DNA of 64,000 nucleotides. It comes from Nocardia coubleae NBRC 108252. Its GTDB lineage: Bacteria; Actinomycetota; Actinomycetes; Mycobacteriales; Mycobacteriaceae. The stretch's first letter is position 1, and each line of letters starts with the position of its first letter. The notes beneath the pieces were generated by a model. That model made no database searches. It was not told the DNA's origin and was given only the letters and a program-made list of their open reading frames with translations. The stretch lies in assembly GCF_001612805.1 (NCBI RefSeq), contig NZ_BDBD01000025.1:124001-188000 (forward strand). The letters run 5' to 3'. Below are positions 1 to 8,421 of the stretch, piece by piece. The position numbers and the translations under genes were made by a program.

Positions 1-1
1 G

Positions 2-178
2 GGCACCCCGGTCGCGCTCGGCGACCTGCGCCCCGGCGACCTGGTGTCGTTCTACGGCGGCGGTCACTCGGGCCTCTACGCCGGTGACGGCAATGTCGTC
101 CACGCCGCCACCTCGGGTTCGCCGGTGCACGTCGCCTCGCTCGACTCGATGCCGTTCGCGGGCGCTCGCCGCTTCTGA
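2..178 (+). CDS. NlpC/P60 peptidase, C-terminal end only (partial)
   Basis: Only the last 58 residues are in the window; the 5' part lies upstream of base 1. The visible part reads as the end of an NlpC/P60 domain: GGGHSGLYAGDG carries the catalytic histidine, and NVVHA carries the third residue of the Cys-His-His/polar triad. The ending DSMPFAGARRF parallels the end of the next gene (DTTPYHSARRY), so the two are probably tandem paralogues. NlpC/P60 proteins of this type cut the D-Glu-mDAP bond of peptidoglycan stem peptides outside the membrane. The catalytic cysteine is outside the window. Confidence 0.85.
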   Translation, partial: GTPVALGDLRPGDLVSFYGGGHSGLYAGDGNVVHAATSGSPVHVASLDSMPFAGARRF

Positions 179-187
179 TCCAGCCGG

Positions 188-222
188 CACGGTGCGTCGT
201 TCTCGGGGAAGGGCGCACCGTG
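188..222. terminator. hairpin after the first NlpC/P60 gene
   Basis: CACGGTGCG at 188-196 pairs perfectly with CGCACCGTG at 214-222, with a 17-base loop, ten bases after the stop codon. There is no T-tract, only CCCTTTCG downstream, so it is a plausible but not classical intrinsic terminator. Confidence 0.4.
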
Positions 223-358
223 ACCCTTTCGTGCCCCACTGGACACGAACCCTCGCCGTTCCGTAATCTGATCGAGACCTTCGTGGCGGACGAGGAAGTC
301 CGGGTTCAGGTAAGGCGCTTGCATCGTCGGATATCGAGAGAACGGGGCACGGGGCACT

Positions 359-1423
359 GTGAGATCACAACACCGGAGATTTCACGCAGCGCGTGGATTG
401 GCCGGAGCCCTGTCCGCGACCGTCCTGGTATGCACCGCCGCCGTGGCCGGCCCCTCCTCGGCCGACCCGGTCGCCCTCCCCACCACCGCCGGTGACGCGA
501 TCGCCCGCATGGTCGACCTGTCCCGGCAGGCCGAAGCGGTCAACCAGGAATCCCTCACCGCGCAAAGCGAACTCGACGCGAAACTGGCCGTCCAGCGCGA
601 TGTCGACGCCGCGCTCGCCGCCGCGACGGCCGTAGCCGACGCCGCCCGCGCCGAGGTGCGCAAGTTCCAGCCGATGATCGACCGCGCCGCCGTGGCCGCT
701 TACACCGGCGCGCGCACCGACCGCATGTTCGCCGTGCTGTCGAGCAACTCCCCCCAGCAACTGCTGGACAAGATGTCTACCCTCGACGTGCTGTCCCAGC
801 AGACCGCCGACTCGGTCCGCGAATTCAAGAAGGCCGCCGACGCGGCGACCGCCGCCGAGACCACCGCCCGCACCGCCGCCGATGCCGCCCGCGCCGCGAC
901 CGCCGCCGCCGAGGCCGTGCGCGCCGATGTCGACCGCAAGCGTGCCGACCTCGCGGCCGCGACCACCCAGGTCGTCGAGGCGTGGGGCGCGCTGTCGGCC
1001 CGCGACAAGTCAACTCTCGCCGGCTCCCCCTTCCCGCCCGGCTTCGATCGCGACAGCCTGCTCGCGGGCCTCGTTCCCGGCAGCGGAACGAGCGCGCTGG
1101 CCGCCGCCCTCACCCGGGTCGGCGATCCGTACGTGTGGGGCGCCACGGGCCCCGACCAGTTCGACTGCTCCGGTCTCGTGCAGTGGGCCTTCAAGCAGGT
1201 CGGCAAGAACGTCCCGCGTACCAGTTCCGCGCAGGCCGGGTACGGCACGCCCGTCGCCAAGGAAGATCTGCAACCCGGTGACGTGGTGCTGTTCTATCCG
1301 GAGATCTCGCACGTCGGGATCTACGCGGGCAACGGAATGATGGTGCACGCCTCCACCTTCGGCGTACCCGTCGCCGTCGCACCGATCGACACCACCCCCT
1401 ATCACTCGGCCCGGCGATACTGA
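359..1423 (+). CDS. secreted NlpC/P60 endopeptidase (RipA/RipC-like)
   Basis: Peptidoglycan D,L-endopeptidase, 354 residues, GTG start. A signal peptide covers about residues 1-36 (hydrophobic GALSATVLVCTAAVAG, cleavage near SSA-DP). Residues about 45-215 are Ala/Glu/Lys/Arg-rich and predicted coiled coil, as in RipC-type proteins. The NlpC/P60 domain is at 235-354: Cys270 in DCSGLV, His318 in SHVGIY and His330 in MVHA form the catalytic triad. A gene of this type lies close to pimB in mycobacteria (Rv2190c), matching this neighbourhood. It probably works in septal or cell-wall remodelling; the coiled coil may be autoinhibitory, as known for RipA. The gene after it begins four bases past its stop. 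Confidence 0.93.
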   Translation: MRSQHRRFHAARGLAGALSATVLVCTAAVAGPSSADPVALPTTAGDAIARMVDLSRQAEAVNQESLTAQSELDAKLAVQRDVDAALAAATAVADAARAEVRKFQPMIDRAAVAAYTGARTDRMFAVLSSNSPQQLLDKMSTLDVLSQQTADSVREFKKAADAATAAETTARTAADAARAATAAAEAVRADVDRKRADLAAATTQVVEAWGALSARDKSTLAGSPFPPGFDRDSLLAGLVPGSGTSALAAALTRVGDPYVWGATGPDQFDCSGLVQWAFKQVGKNVPRTSSAQAGYGTPVAKEDLQPGDVVLFYPEISHVGIYAGNGMMVHASTFGVPVAVAPIDTTPYHSARRY

Positions 1424-1427
1424 GGCC

Positions 1428-2417
1428 GTGAACGTGCGCACCTGGCTGTCGGCGCGTGGCCGACTCGAATTCTGTCTCACGCTCGCGTCGGTCACCCTGC
1501 TGACCGGGGCGTGCGTCGCCCTGATCCTGGTGCCGCGCAACGCCGGACCGCTGCAGCTGGCCACCGATCAGGCCGAGGTGCTCGGCACGACCGTCGGCAT
1601 CGACGATCCGCGTCTGGCCCCGGTGCGCCGCGAGGTGCAGCCGTTCGGCCCGATCCTGGTGCGTCAGGTCGAGGCCGGTGGCGCCGACACCGCGCTGGTG
1701 GTCGCTCATCCGGGCCACGAAGCCGATCTCGAGGTGCTCGAGGCCCAGCTCGCGCCCGCGATCGCCGACGTCAGCGCCGTGTGGGGCACCGAGTGGAACC
1801 GGGCACCAGTCATCGTGGTCGCGAGCAACAGCGCCGAGTTCACCGCGTTGACCCGCCGGGCGGGGGCGTCGACCACCGCCGACGTGGCCGCGGTGTCGTT
1901 GACCGGCTCCTACGTACCCGGTACCGAGCCCACCGAGCAGCGCATCGTGTTCAACCCCGATGCCCGTCGCCGCGTCGGTGACGAAGGCATGGCGACCCTG
2001 TTGCGCCACGAACTCACCCACGTCGCCACACGTGCGGTCACCGTCGACGGTGCACCGCAGTGGCTACTCGAGGGGTTCGCCGAGTACGTCGCCCAGCGCG
2101 CGAGCGGTCAGACCTTCTCGCAGATCGCCCCGACACTCACCACCCGATTACGGGCGGGCACGCTGCCTGCCGACCTGGTCACCGACGCCGAGTTCACCGG
2201 CACCGACGCCGCCTTCGCCTACGAATCGGCGTGGAGCGCGTGCGCCTACATCGCCGACCAGCACGGTCCGGCCGCGCTCACCCAGCTGTACCGGCAGCTC
2301 GCGCAGGGCTCGCAGTCGACCGCAGCACAGGACGCGGCGATCACCACCGTGCTCGGTGCCTCCCGATCCCAGCTGCTCGACGGCTGGCGCTCCTGGCTGC
2401 GCGCCCACGCTGTCTGA
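1428..2417 (+). CDS. membrane-anchored zinc metallopeptidase (peptidase MA-like)
   Basis: 329 residues, GTG start, probably cotranscribed with the NlpC/P60 gene. One N-terminal membrane segment at about residues 13-35 (LTLASVTLLTGACVALILV) anchors an external domain. The gluzincin signature HELTH is at 194-198, and the likely third zinc ligand is Glu219 in GFAEYV, so the active site looks complete. Substrate unknown. The position beside a peptidoglycan hydrolase and pimB suggests a cell-envelope role, which is inference only. Confidence 0.8.
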   Translation: MNVRTWLSARGRLEFCLTLASVTLLTGACVALILVPRNAGPLQLATDQAEVLGTTVGIDDPRLAPVRREVQPFGPILVRQVEAGGADTALVVAHPGHEADLEVLEAQLAPAIADVSAVWGTEWNRAPVIVVASNSAEFTALTRRAGASTTADVAAVSLTGSYVPGTEPTEQRIVFNPDARRRVGDEGMATLLRHELTHVATRAVTVDGAPQWLLEGFAEYVAQRASGQTFSQIAPTLTTRLRAGTLPADLVTDAEFTGTDAAFAYESAWSACAYIADQHGPAALTQLYRQLAQGSQSTAAQDAAITTVLGASRSQLLDGWRSWLRAHAV

Positions 2418-2480
2418 CCACCGGCCACCTCGCCCGACCGCCGCCCCTCGTCGAGGCACCGACACATTAGGTTGTTCACT

Positions 2481-3608
2481 ATGGCCCGAACTCTCCTGGT
2501 TACCAACGATTTCCCACCTCGGCCGGGTGGTATCCAGTCCTATCTGCAGGCACTGACCCAGCAGCTGCCCCCGGAGGACCTCGTCGTCTACGCCCCCCGC
2601 TGGCGCGGTGACAGTCACGAGAAGTTCGACGCCACCCAGAAGTTCCGCGTGGTCCGCCACCCGACCACACTCATGCTTCCCACCCCAGCCGTGATCAAGC
2701 GAGCAAGTGCGCTGTTGCGCGAAAACGATTGCGACACAGTCTGGTTCGGTGCCGCCGCGCCACTGGCCGCGATGGCGCCCGTACTGCGACGAGCGGGCGC
2801 CGAACGCATCCTGGCCAGCACCCACGGGCACGAGGTCGGCTGGTCGATGCTGCCCGGTTCGCGCCAGGTGCTGCGCACGATCGGCGAGAACACCGATGTG
2901 GTCACCTACGTCAGCAAGTACACCCGAGGCCGGTTCGCCTCGGCGTTCGGTCCGCGCGCGGCGCTGGAACATCTGCCCCCGGGCGTCGACCCGTCCGAAT
3001 TCCGCCCCGACCCGGGCGCCCGCGCCGAGCTACGCGCCCGCTACGGCCTCGGCGACCGGCCGACCGTCCTGTGTCTGTCGCGACTGGTGCCACGCAAGGG
3101 CCAGGACATGCTCATCGTCGCGATGAACGAGATCAGGGAACGGGTCGACGGCGCGGTGCTGGTCATCGCGGGCGGCGGACCGTACGAGAACCGGTTGCGC
3201 GGCCTGGCCGAGGCCCTCGACCTCGGTGACAGCGTGGTGTTCACCGGCCGCGTCCCCTCCGGTGAGCTCGCCGCCCACCACACCATCGCCGATGTGTTCG
3301 CCATGCCGTGCCGCACCCGTGGCGCCGGGCTGGACGTGGAGGGCCTCGGCATCGTGTTCCTCGAGGCATCCGCGACCGGGGTGCCGGTGGTGGCAGGCGA
3401 TTCCGGTGGGGCGCCGGAGACGGTGCGCGAGGGCGAGACCGGTCTGGTGGTGCACGGTCGTTCGCTGCCGCAGATCAGCGATGCCATCGTCGAGCTGCTC
3501 ACCGACCGCGACAACGCCGCGCGCATGGGTGCCGCGGGCCGCGAATGGGTGCAGCGGAACTGGCATTGGGATCGCCAGGGAGCCCGTCTGCGGCAACTGC
3601 TCGGATGA
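2481..3608 (+). CDS. pimB: GDP-mannose-dependent phosphatidylinositol monomannoside mannosyltransferase PimB
   Basis: GT4-family glycosyltransferase, 375 residues. It adds the second mannose, from GDP-mannose, to phosphatidylinositol monomannoside, the base of PIM, lipomannan and lipoarabinomannan, at the inner face of the plasma membrane. The N terminus ARTLLVTNDFPPRPGGIQSY is the acceptor-side GT-B motif and closely resembles mycobacterial PimB' (Rv2188c). The donor-site E-x7-E motif begins at Glu295 (EASATGVPVV). The ATG at 2481 is preferred over an in-frame TTG at 2472 because it places MARTLLVTN at the start, as in homologues. It is followed by the same SRPBCC and ArsA-like genes as in mycobacteria. 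Confidence 0.93.
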   Translation: MARTLLVTNDFPPRPGGIQSYLQALTQQLPPEDLVVYAPRWRGDSHEKFDATQKFRVVRHPTTLMLPTPAVIKRASALLRENDCDTVWFGAAAPLAAMAPVLRRAGAERILASTHGHEVGWSMLPGSRQVLRTIGENTDVVTYVSKYTRGRFASAFGPRAALEHLPPGVDPSEFRPDPGARAELRARYGLGDRPTVLCLSRLVPRKGQDMLIVAMNEIRERVDGAVLVIAGGGPYENRLRGLAEALDLGDSVVFTGRVPSGELAAHHTIADVFAMPCRTRGAGLDVEGLGIVFLEASATGVPVVAGDSGGAPETVREGETGLVVHGRSLPQISDAIVELLTDRDNAARMGAAGREWVQRNWHWDRQGARLRQLLG

Positions 3609-3651
3609 CACCCCGGACTGTCGCGGTGGCGCGTCCATTACTCTCAGCGAG

Positions 3652-4041
3652 GTGAGCAGTATCCAGGTCGCCGATCAGACCTTTCTCGCCGCGCCGCCCG
3701 CCGCGATCGCCGAGGTGCTCGGCGCACCGAACAATTGGCGCCGCTGGTGGCCCGACCTGCACCTCGACGTGCGGGAGGACCGGGGCGACAAGGGCATCCG
3801 CTGGACGGTCGCGGGCCCGCTGACCGGCACCATGGAGGTGTGGCTCGAGGCCGTCGCCGACGGCGCGATCCTGCACTACTTCCTGCACGCCGAGCCCACT
3901 GCGAGCAAGCCGCTCACGCCGCGTGCGCTGGCCGCCGCCAACCGCGCGCGGCGGGTCGCGGGCAAGGACATGTCGTTCGAACTGAAGGCACGGCTGGAAG
4001 CGGGCCGCCCCGCGGGCGTCGCCCCCGCCTCGGCGCTGTAA
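3652..4041 (+). CDS. SRPBCC-fold (polyketide cyclase/START-like) protein
   Basis: 129 residues from a GTG at 3652. A longer open frame extends upstream inside pimB, but homology begins around SSIQVADQTFLAAPP. The pattern (paired hydrophobic strand, NNWRRWWPDL, then a long C-terminal helix) fits the SRPBCC ligand-binding fold. It corresponds by position to Rv2186c of M. tuberculosis. No ligand is known; the next gene has the same fold, so the two may act on related lipids. It ends 12 bases before that gene. Confidence 0.75.
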   Translation: MSSIQVADQTFLAAPPAAIAEVLGAPNNWRRWWPDLHLDVREDRGDKGIRWTVAGPLTGTMEVWLEAVADGAILHYFLHAEPTASKPLTPRALAAANRARRVAGKDMSFELKARLEAGRPAGVAPASAL

Positions 4042-4053
4042 CGAAAGGAATCC

Positions 4054-4494
4054 ATGGCCCCCGACCGGACCAAGAGATCGATCGTCATCGAGGCGCCGTC
4101 GCAGCAGGTGATGGCCGTTATCGCCGATCTGGAGTCCTACCCGGAATGGGTGGCCGCGGCGAAATCGGTCGAGGTGCTGGGCACCGACGCGGCGGGCCGG
4201 GCCGCGACCGCGCGCTTCGTGCTCGACGCGGGCGTCGTCAAGGACGCCTACACCCTCAGCTACAGCTGGCGTGCCGACGGCAAGGCGGTGAGCTGGCACC
4301 TGCTCGAGGGCGATTTGCAGAAAGCCCAGGATGGCAGCTACGAACTGCTCGACCGTCCCGACGGCAGCACCGAGGTGACCTATGAGCTCACCGTCGACTT
4401 GAACATCCCGATGATCGGCATGTTCAAGCGCAAGGCCGAGAAGGTGATCACCGATACGGCGCTGAACGAACTGAAGAAGCGGGTCGAGGGCTGA
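4054..4494 (+). CDS. SRPBCC-fold protein, TB16.3-like
   Basis: 146 residues; ATG preceded by AAAGGAAT. Reads as a START/polyketide-cyclase-like domain throughout: IEAPSQQVMAVIADLESYPEW at the start and a C-terminal helix ending NELKKRVEG. It is the counterpart of Rv2185c (TB16.3). The fold usually holds a hydrophobic ligand; the ligand is not known. Its TGA stop overlaps the likely start of the ArsA-like gene, which implies translational coupling. Confidence 0.85.
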   Translation: MAPDRTKRSIVIEAPSQQVMAVIADLESYPEWVAAAKSVEVLGTDAAGRAATARFVLDAGVVKDAYTLSYSWRADGKAVSWHLLEGDLQKAQDGSYELLDRPDGSTEVTYELTVDLNIPMIGMFKRKAEKVITDTALNELKKRVEG

Positions 4495-5765
4495 GCGCCC
4501 CGGGCATCACCCGCGTCGAACTGTTCGTCGGCAAGGGCGGGGTCGGCAAGACGACGCTGGCCTGCGCGACGGGCATGTCCTACGCGCGCGCCGGCGAACG
4601 GGTGCTCATCGCCTCGCTCGATCAGGCGCATTCCCTCGGCGACGCGCTGGGTTTCCGTTTCCCGCACGACCCGGGCACGGTGGCCGGGGTGGCGCGGGTG
4701 GCGCCGGGTCTCGAGGTGATCGAGATCGATTCCCTCGCCCTGCTCGAGGACCGGTTCCGCGATGTGGTGCGGATGCTGGACAAGGGCAGCGGCCACGATC
4801 ACGGCATCGACCTGGCCGCACTCGATCCCGCCGAGCTCACCGGGCTGCCCGGGGTGCAGGAACTGCTGATGCTGGTGGAGATCGGGCAGTTCGCCGAGGA
4901 GAACGACTGGGACGTCATCGTGGTCGACTGTCCGCCCTCGGCCGACATGCTGCGGATCGTCACCGCCCCCGACACCTTGCTCAACTACCTGGAACGGCTC
5001 TGGCCCAAGCACGCTCGCGCGATGAGCGCGATCGGCACGGACCTGCGTAAAGCGGTACTGGCTGCGGCGGTGGAGCGGGTGGTGAACGCGGTGACCCAGG
5101 TGCGTGACCTGCTCGCCGACCGCGCCCGCACCAGTGCCCGCCTGGTCACCGGACCGGAGCAGGTCGCGGTGGCCGAGGCGCGGCGGGTGCGTTCGGCCGC
5201 GGCACTGCTCGGCCTGCGGTTGGACGCGGTGGTGGTGAACAAGGTGCTCGCACCCGTCCCGCCGCCCGGTGAGAACGCGCACCCGGCGGTGCACTGGTAT
5301 CTGAATCGGCGCGCCGAACAACTCGAGGTGGTCGCGCGGTTACACGAGCAGCTCACCGATGTCCCGATCGTCGTCGCCAAGCACGCCGGGGCCGAACCGG
5401 TGGGGCTGAGCGCGCTGTCCGCGTTCTCCTATTCGGTCGACACGCTGCCCCGCCCATCGCTCGGGGCTGCGGAATCGGGGGAACCGATGGTTCGATGGGA
5501 GTCGGGCTCCGGCGTCGACTCCGTGTACGCGATGCGGATGCGGCTGCCGGTGGTCGATCCCGGCACCTTGCGGCTGGGCCGAGTGGAGGACGATCTGATC
5601 GTGGGAGCTGACGGGGTGCGCACCAGGGTGCGCCTCGCGCCGGTGCTTCGCCGCTGCACGGTGGCGGGCGCCGAGCTCGACGACGGTCATCTCGTTGTCC
5701 GGTTCCGGCCCGATCCGCAGGTGTGGCCCGCCGATCCGAACTACACGAAGGCCAGGCGCACATGA
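4491..5765 (+). CDS. ArsA-family (GET3-like) ATPase, apparent CTG start
   Basis: 424 residues if it starts at CTG 4491. The Walker A loop GKGGVGKTTLA is encoded at 4530-4562, upstream of the first ATG (4575), and no ATG, GTG or TTG occurs in frame before it. CTG 4491 overlaps the previous stop as CTGA and has a GAGGG stretch just upstream. DCPPSAD at about residues 147-153 is the switch/Walker B region. The C-terminal third is divergent. It corresponds to Rv2184c. ArsA/Get3 proteins are dimeric ATPases for anion efflux or membrane-protein targeting. No arsenic genes are nearby, so an envelope-related role is more likely. Confidence 0.83.
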   Translation: MSAPGITRVELFVGKGGVGKTTLACATGMSYARAGERVLIASLDQAHSLGDALGFRFPHDPGTVAGVARVAPGLEVIEIDSLALLEDRFRDVVRMLDKGSGHDHGIDLAALDPAELTGLPGVQELLMLVEIGQFAEENDWDVIVVDCPPSADMLRIVTAPDTLLNYLERLWPKHARAMSAIGTDLRKAVLAAAVERVVNAVTQVRDLLADRARTSARLVTGPEQVAVAEARRVRSAAALLGLRLDAVVVNKVLAPVPPPGENAHPAVHWYLNRRAEQLEVVARLHEQLTDVPIVVAKHAGAEPVGLSALSAFSYSVDTLPRPSLGAAESGEPMVRWESGSGVDSVYAMRMRLPVVDPGTLRLGRVEDDLIVGADGVRTRVRLAPVLRRCTVAGAELDDGHLVVRFRPDPQVWPADPNYTKARRT

Positions 5766-6508
5766 GCAGTGACAGGCAGTCCGACCGCAACCACGACGGT
5801 TTCGCCGAGTTCGCCGAAGAACTGCGCCTGCTCGCCGAGGTGCTGCTCGCGCGCGTCGAACCGGTGCTGCGCCGCACCGCCGCCGACGGCGCGGCCGACC
5901 TCGGCGGCTGCGCCTGGTGCCCGGTATGCGCGGCCGCGGCCCTGGTCCGCGGCGACCACCACGACGTCGTCGCCGCCCTCGCCGAACACGGCACCTCGAT
6001 GGTGACGGTCCTGCGCGAAGCCCTCGCCGGCGTCCCCGTGGAGCCGGTCCTGCCCCCGGAATGGGCCGATCACGCCGCGGGCCACCCCGGGCACGCGCGC
6101 GCGAATGCCACGGGGGCACAGCGATACCAGCCGACCGACGAAGCGCCCGGGGCGCATCCGACGAACGGTGCCGGTGCCACGCACGGCGATCATCGGAACC
6201 CGCACGCGCCGAGCGGCCCGCGTGGTGATCGACCGGCCTCGCCGCGGTCGGACGGGTCCGCTACGCCCAAGGATTCCTCTCGGGCCACCGGTCTCGGTGA
6301 ACAGCCGACCCCCCGCCCACGCCGGGTCGACGAATTCAGCGCACGTACCCCGCACATCACCCCGGAACCGGCGGACGAAACCGCGTCGGGCACAGGGCAG
6401 TTCACCGCCGGTGCAGGCACACGTCCGGCCCACGGCGAGGAGCGGCCCGCGGGCGCCCGCGCGCCACGCTCGCGTTATGTCGATATTCCGGTCACGATCC
6501 GGGGATGA
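5762..6508 (+). CDS. conserved actinobacterial protein with CxxCxxC motif
   Basis: 248 residues; ATG overlaps the previous stop as ATGA. The conserved N-terminal part (1-100) has a helical segment and CAWCPVCAAAAL, a possible zinc-binding CxxCxxC. Residues about 105-235 are low-complexity Pro/Gly/Arg-rich and likely disordered, and the extreme C terminus RSRYVDIPVTIRG is again conserved-looking. By position it matches Rv2183c. The function is not known; the coupling suggests it works with the ArsA-like ATPase. Confidence 0.75.
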   Translation: MSSDRQSDRNHDGFAEFAEELRLLAEVLLARVEPVLRRTAADGAADLGGCAWCPVCAAAALVRGDHHDVVAALAEHGTSMVTVLREALAGVPVEPVLPPEWADHAAGHPGHARANATGAQRYQPTDEAPGAHPTNGAGATHGDHRNPHAPSGPRGDRPASPRSDGSATPKDSSRATGLGEQPTPRPRRVDEFSARTPHITPEPADETASGTGQFTAGAGTRPAHGEERPAGARAPRSRYVDIPVTIRG

Positions 6509-7494
6509 GCCAGGCGAGTACCCACCCACTGACCGTCGGAGTCGACGTGGGCGGCACGAATATCCGCGCCTCCGTCGTCGACGCCGACGGTGAGGTGCTC
6601 GACACCGTGCAGGCGCCGACACCGCATTCGGCCCGCGCGCTCGAGGCCGCCATCGACCGGTCCGTGCGCGAACTGGCCCGCAGGCATCCCATCGCGGCGG
6701 TGGGGCTCGCGGTGGCCGGGTTCATCTCCGCCGACCGCACCACCGTCCGGTTCGCCCCGCACCTGCCCTGGCAGGACGCGCCGGTGGCTCAGCGGCTCAC
6801 CACCCGGCTGGAACTGCCGGTGATCCTCGAGCACGACGCCAACGCGGCGGGCTGGGCCGAGTACCGCTTCGGCGCGGCGGCAGGCGGGCACACCGTCGTC
6901 CTCGTGGCGATCGGCACCGGCATCGGCGCGGCCCTGCTCATCGACGGCCGGCTCTACCGCGGCAGCCACGGCGTCGCACCCGAACTCGGCCACCTGCAGG
7001 TGGTCCCGGACGGCCGCGCCTGCGCGTGCGGCAAACGCGGCTGCTGGGAGCGCTATTGCAGCGGAACCGCGCTGGCCGACACCGCGATCGAAATGCTCGC
7101 CACCGACCCCGTGCGTTCGGTGCTCGCGCGCGATGTGATCCGCGATCCCGGTTCGCTCACCGGCCGACGGGTGGCCGGTGCCGCCCAGGACGGTGACCCG
7201 CTCGCGGTGCGGGTGATGTCGGACTTCGCGCGCTGGCTCGGGCTCGGGCTCGCCTTCGTCAGCGACATCTTCGACCCCGATCTCGTGGTGATCGCCGGTG
7301 GGGTGAGCAGTTCGGCGCCGCTGTTCCTCGACGAGGCCCGCGAGCACTACGCGAGTGCAGTCACCGGCTCGGGTCATCGCCCCCTCGTGCGGTTGCGCAC
7401 GACCCAGCTCGGCGAGGCGGCGGGCATGATCGGGGCCGCCGAATTGGCCCGGGCGGCGATTGGAACGCCGCTGGCGGGTACTACCGGGAGATGA
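6505..7494 (+). CDS. ROK-family glucokinase
   Basis: 329 residues; ATGA overlap with the preceding gene. ROK signature: phosphate-binding DVGGTN at 14-19, catalytic region EHDANAAGWAEY, GTGIGAALL, and the zinc site made of His163 plus Cys173, Cys175 and Cys180 (CACGKRGC). It phosphorylates glucose or a related hexose with ATP (polyphosphate use cannot be excluded). No helix-turn-helix is fused at the N terminus, so it is an enzyme and not a NagC-type repressor. It is the last gene of the overlapping run that starts at the SRPBCC genes. Confidence 0.88.
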   Translation: MSQASTHPLTVGVDVGGTNIRASVVDADGEVLDTVQAPTPHSARALEAAIDRSVRELARRHPIAAVGLAVAGFISADRTTVRFAPHLPWQDAPVAQRLTTRLELPVILEHDANAAGWAEYRFGAAAGGHTVVLVAIGTGIGAALLIDGRLYRGSHGVAPELGHLQVVPDGRACACGKRGCWERYCSGTALADTAIEMLATDPVRSVLARDVIRDPGSLTGRRVAGAAQDGDPLAVRVMSDFARWLGLGLAFVSDIFDPDLVVIAGGVSSSAPLFLDEAREHYASAVTGSGHRPLVRLRTTQLGEAAGMIGAAELARAAIGTPLAGTTGR

Positions 7495-7611
7495 GGGTCA
7501 CACCCATGCCCGTCGGCTACCGTCCTGGTTGGTTGTGACCTGCGACCAGCGGTAAAGTCGTTTTCCGACGAGGCTGCACACGACCATCCCGGTCCCCGGG
7601 GAAAGGACGCC

Positions 7612-8340
7612 ATGTTCTACTGGCTGCTCAAGTTCGTACTCGTGGGACCGTTCATGCACCTGTACAACCGACCCGTTGTGGAAGGTGTGGAGAACATCCC
7701 GACCGACGGGCCGGCCATCATGGCGGGTAACCATCTCTCCTTCGCCGACTGGTTGTTCGCGCCGCTGCTGAGCCCGCGCCGCATCAACTACCTGGCCAAG
7801 GCGGAGTACTTCACCACCCCCGGTTTCAAGGGCCGTCTGCAGAAGTTCTTCTTCTCGGGCACCGGCCAGTACCCGATCGACCGCAGCGGCGCCACCGCCG
7901 CCGAGGACGCGCTCAACGCGGCCAAGAAGCTGCTCGACGAGGGCCGCCTGGTCGGCCTGTACCCGGAGGGCACCCGCTCCCCCGACGGCCGCCTCTACAA
8001 GGGCAAGACCGGCATGGCCCGGCTCGCGCTCGAGACCGGTGTCCCGGTCATCCCGGTCGCGGTGATCGGCACCGACAAGGTGTCCCCGCCCGGACCGTTC
8101 AAGTGGCGTCGTCACCGGGTGACGCTGAAGTTCGGTGCGCCGCTGGACTTCTCGCGGTACGAGGGCATGAGCGGCAACCGTTTCGTCGAGCGCGCCGTCA
8201 CCGACGAGGTGATGTACGAGCTGATGCGCCTGACCGGTCAGGAATACGTCGACGTGTACGCCCACAGCCTCAAGAAGGGTGTGAAGCCTACCGATCACCA
8301 GATCGAGGCCACCCGCATCCCCGACCGCGCCGCCAGCTGA
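7612..8340 (+). CDS. plsC: 1-acyl-sn-glycerol-3-phosphate acyltransferase
   Basis: 242 residues; ATG with GGAAAGGAC upstream. It makes phosphatidic acid by acylating lysophosphatidate at the membrane. The acyltransferase motif HX4D is NHLSFAD (His41, Asp46), and the substrate-binding motif is EGTRS at 119-123 within YPEGTRSPDG. It corresponds to Rv2182c, the last gene of this conserved block. The 117-base gap before it may hold its own promoter. Confidence 0.92.
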   Translation: MFYWLLKFVLVGPFMHLYNRPVVEGVENIPTDGPAIMAGNHLSFADWLFAPLLSPRRINYLAKAEYFTTPGFKGRLQKFFFSGTGQYPIDRSGATAAEDALNAAKKLLDEGRLVGLYPEGTRSPDGRLYKGKTGMARLALETGVPVIPVAVIGTDKVSPPGPFKWRRHRVTLKFGAPLDFSRYEGMSGNRFVERAVTDEVMYELMRLTGQEYVDVYAHSLKKGVKPTDHQIEATRIPDRAAS

Positions 8341-8421
8341 CACCGATCCCCCTGTGCCGCAGGCCGGCTCGGCACCGCGCCTGATAAGCATCTCGTAAGG
8401 GCCGTCGGCCAGACTGGTCAC

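Noticed and set aside
4491-5765. Arsenite efflux ATPase
   Set aside because: No arsB, arsC, arsD or arsR nearby, and the neighbourhood matches the mycolata envelope block; the family is broader than arsenic resistance.
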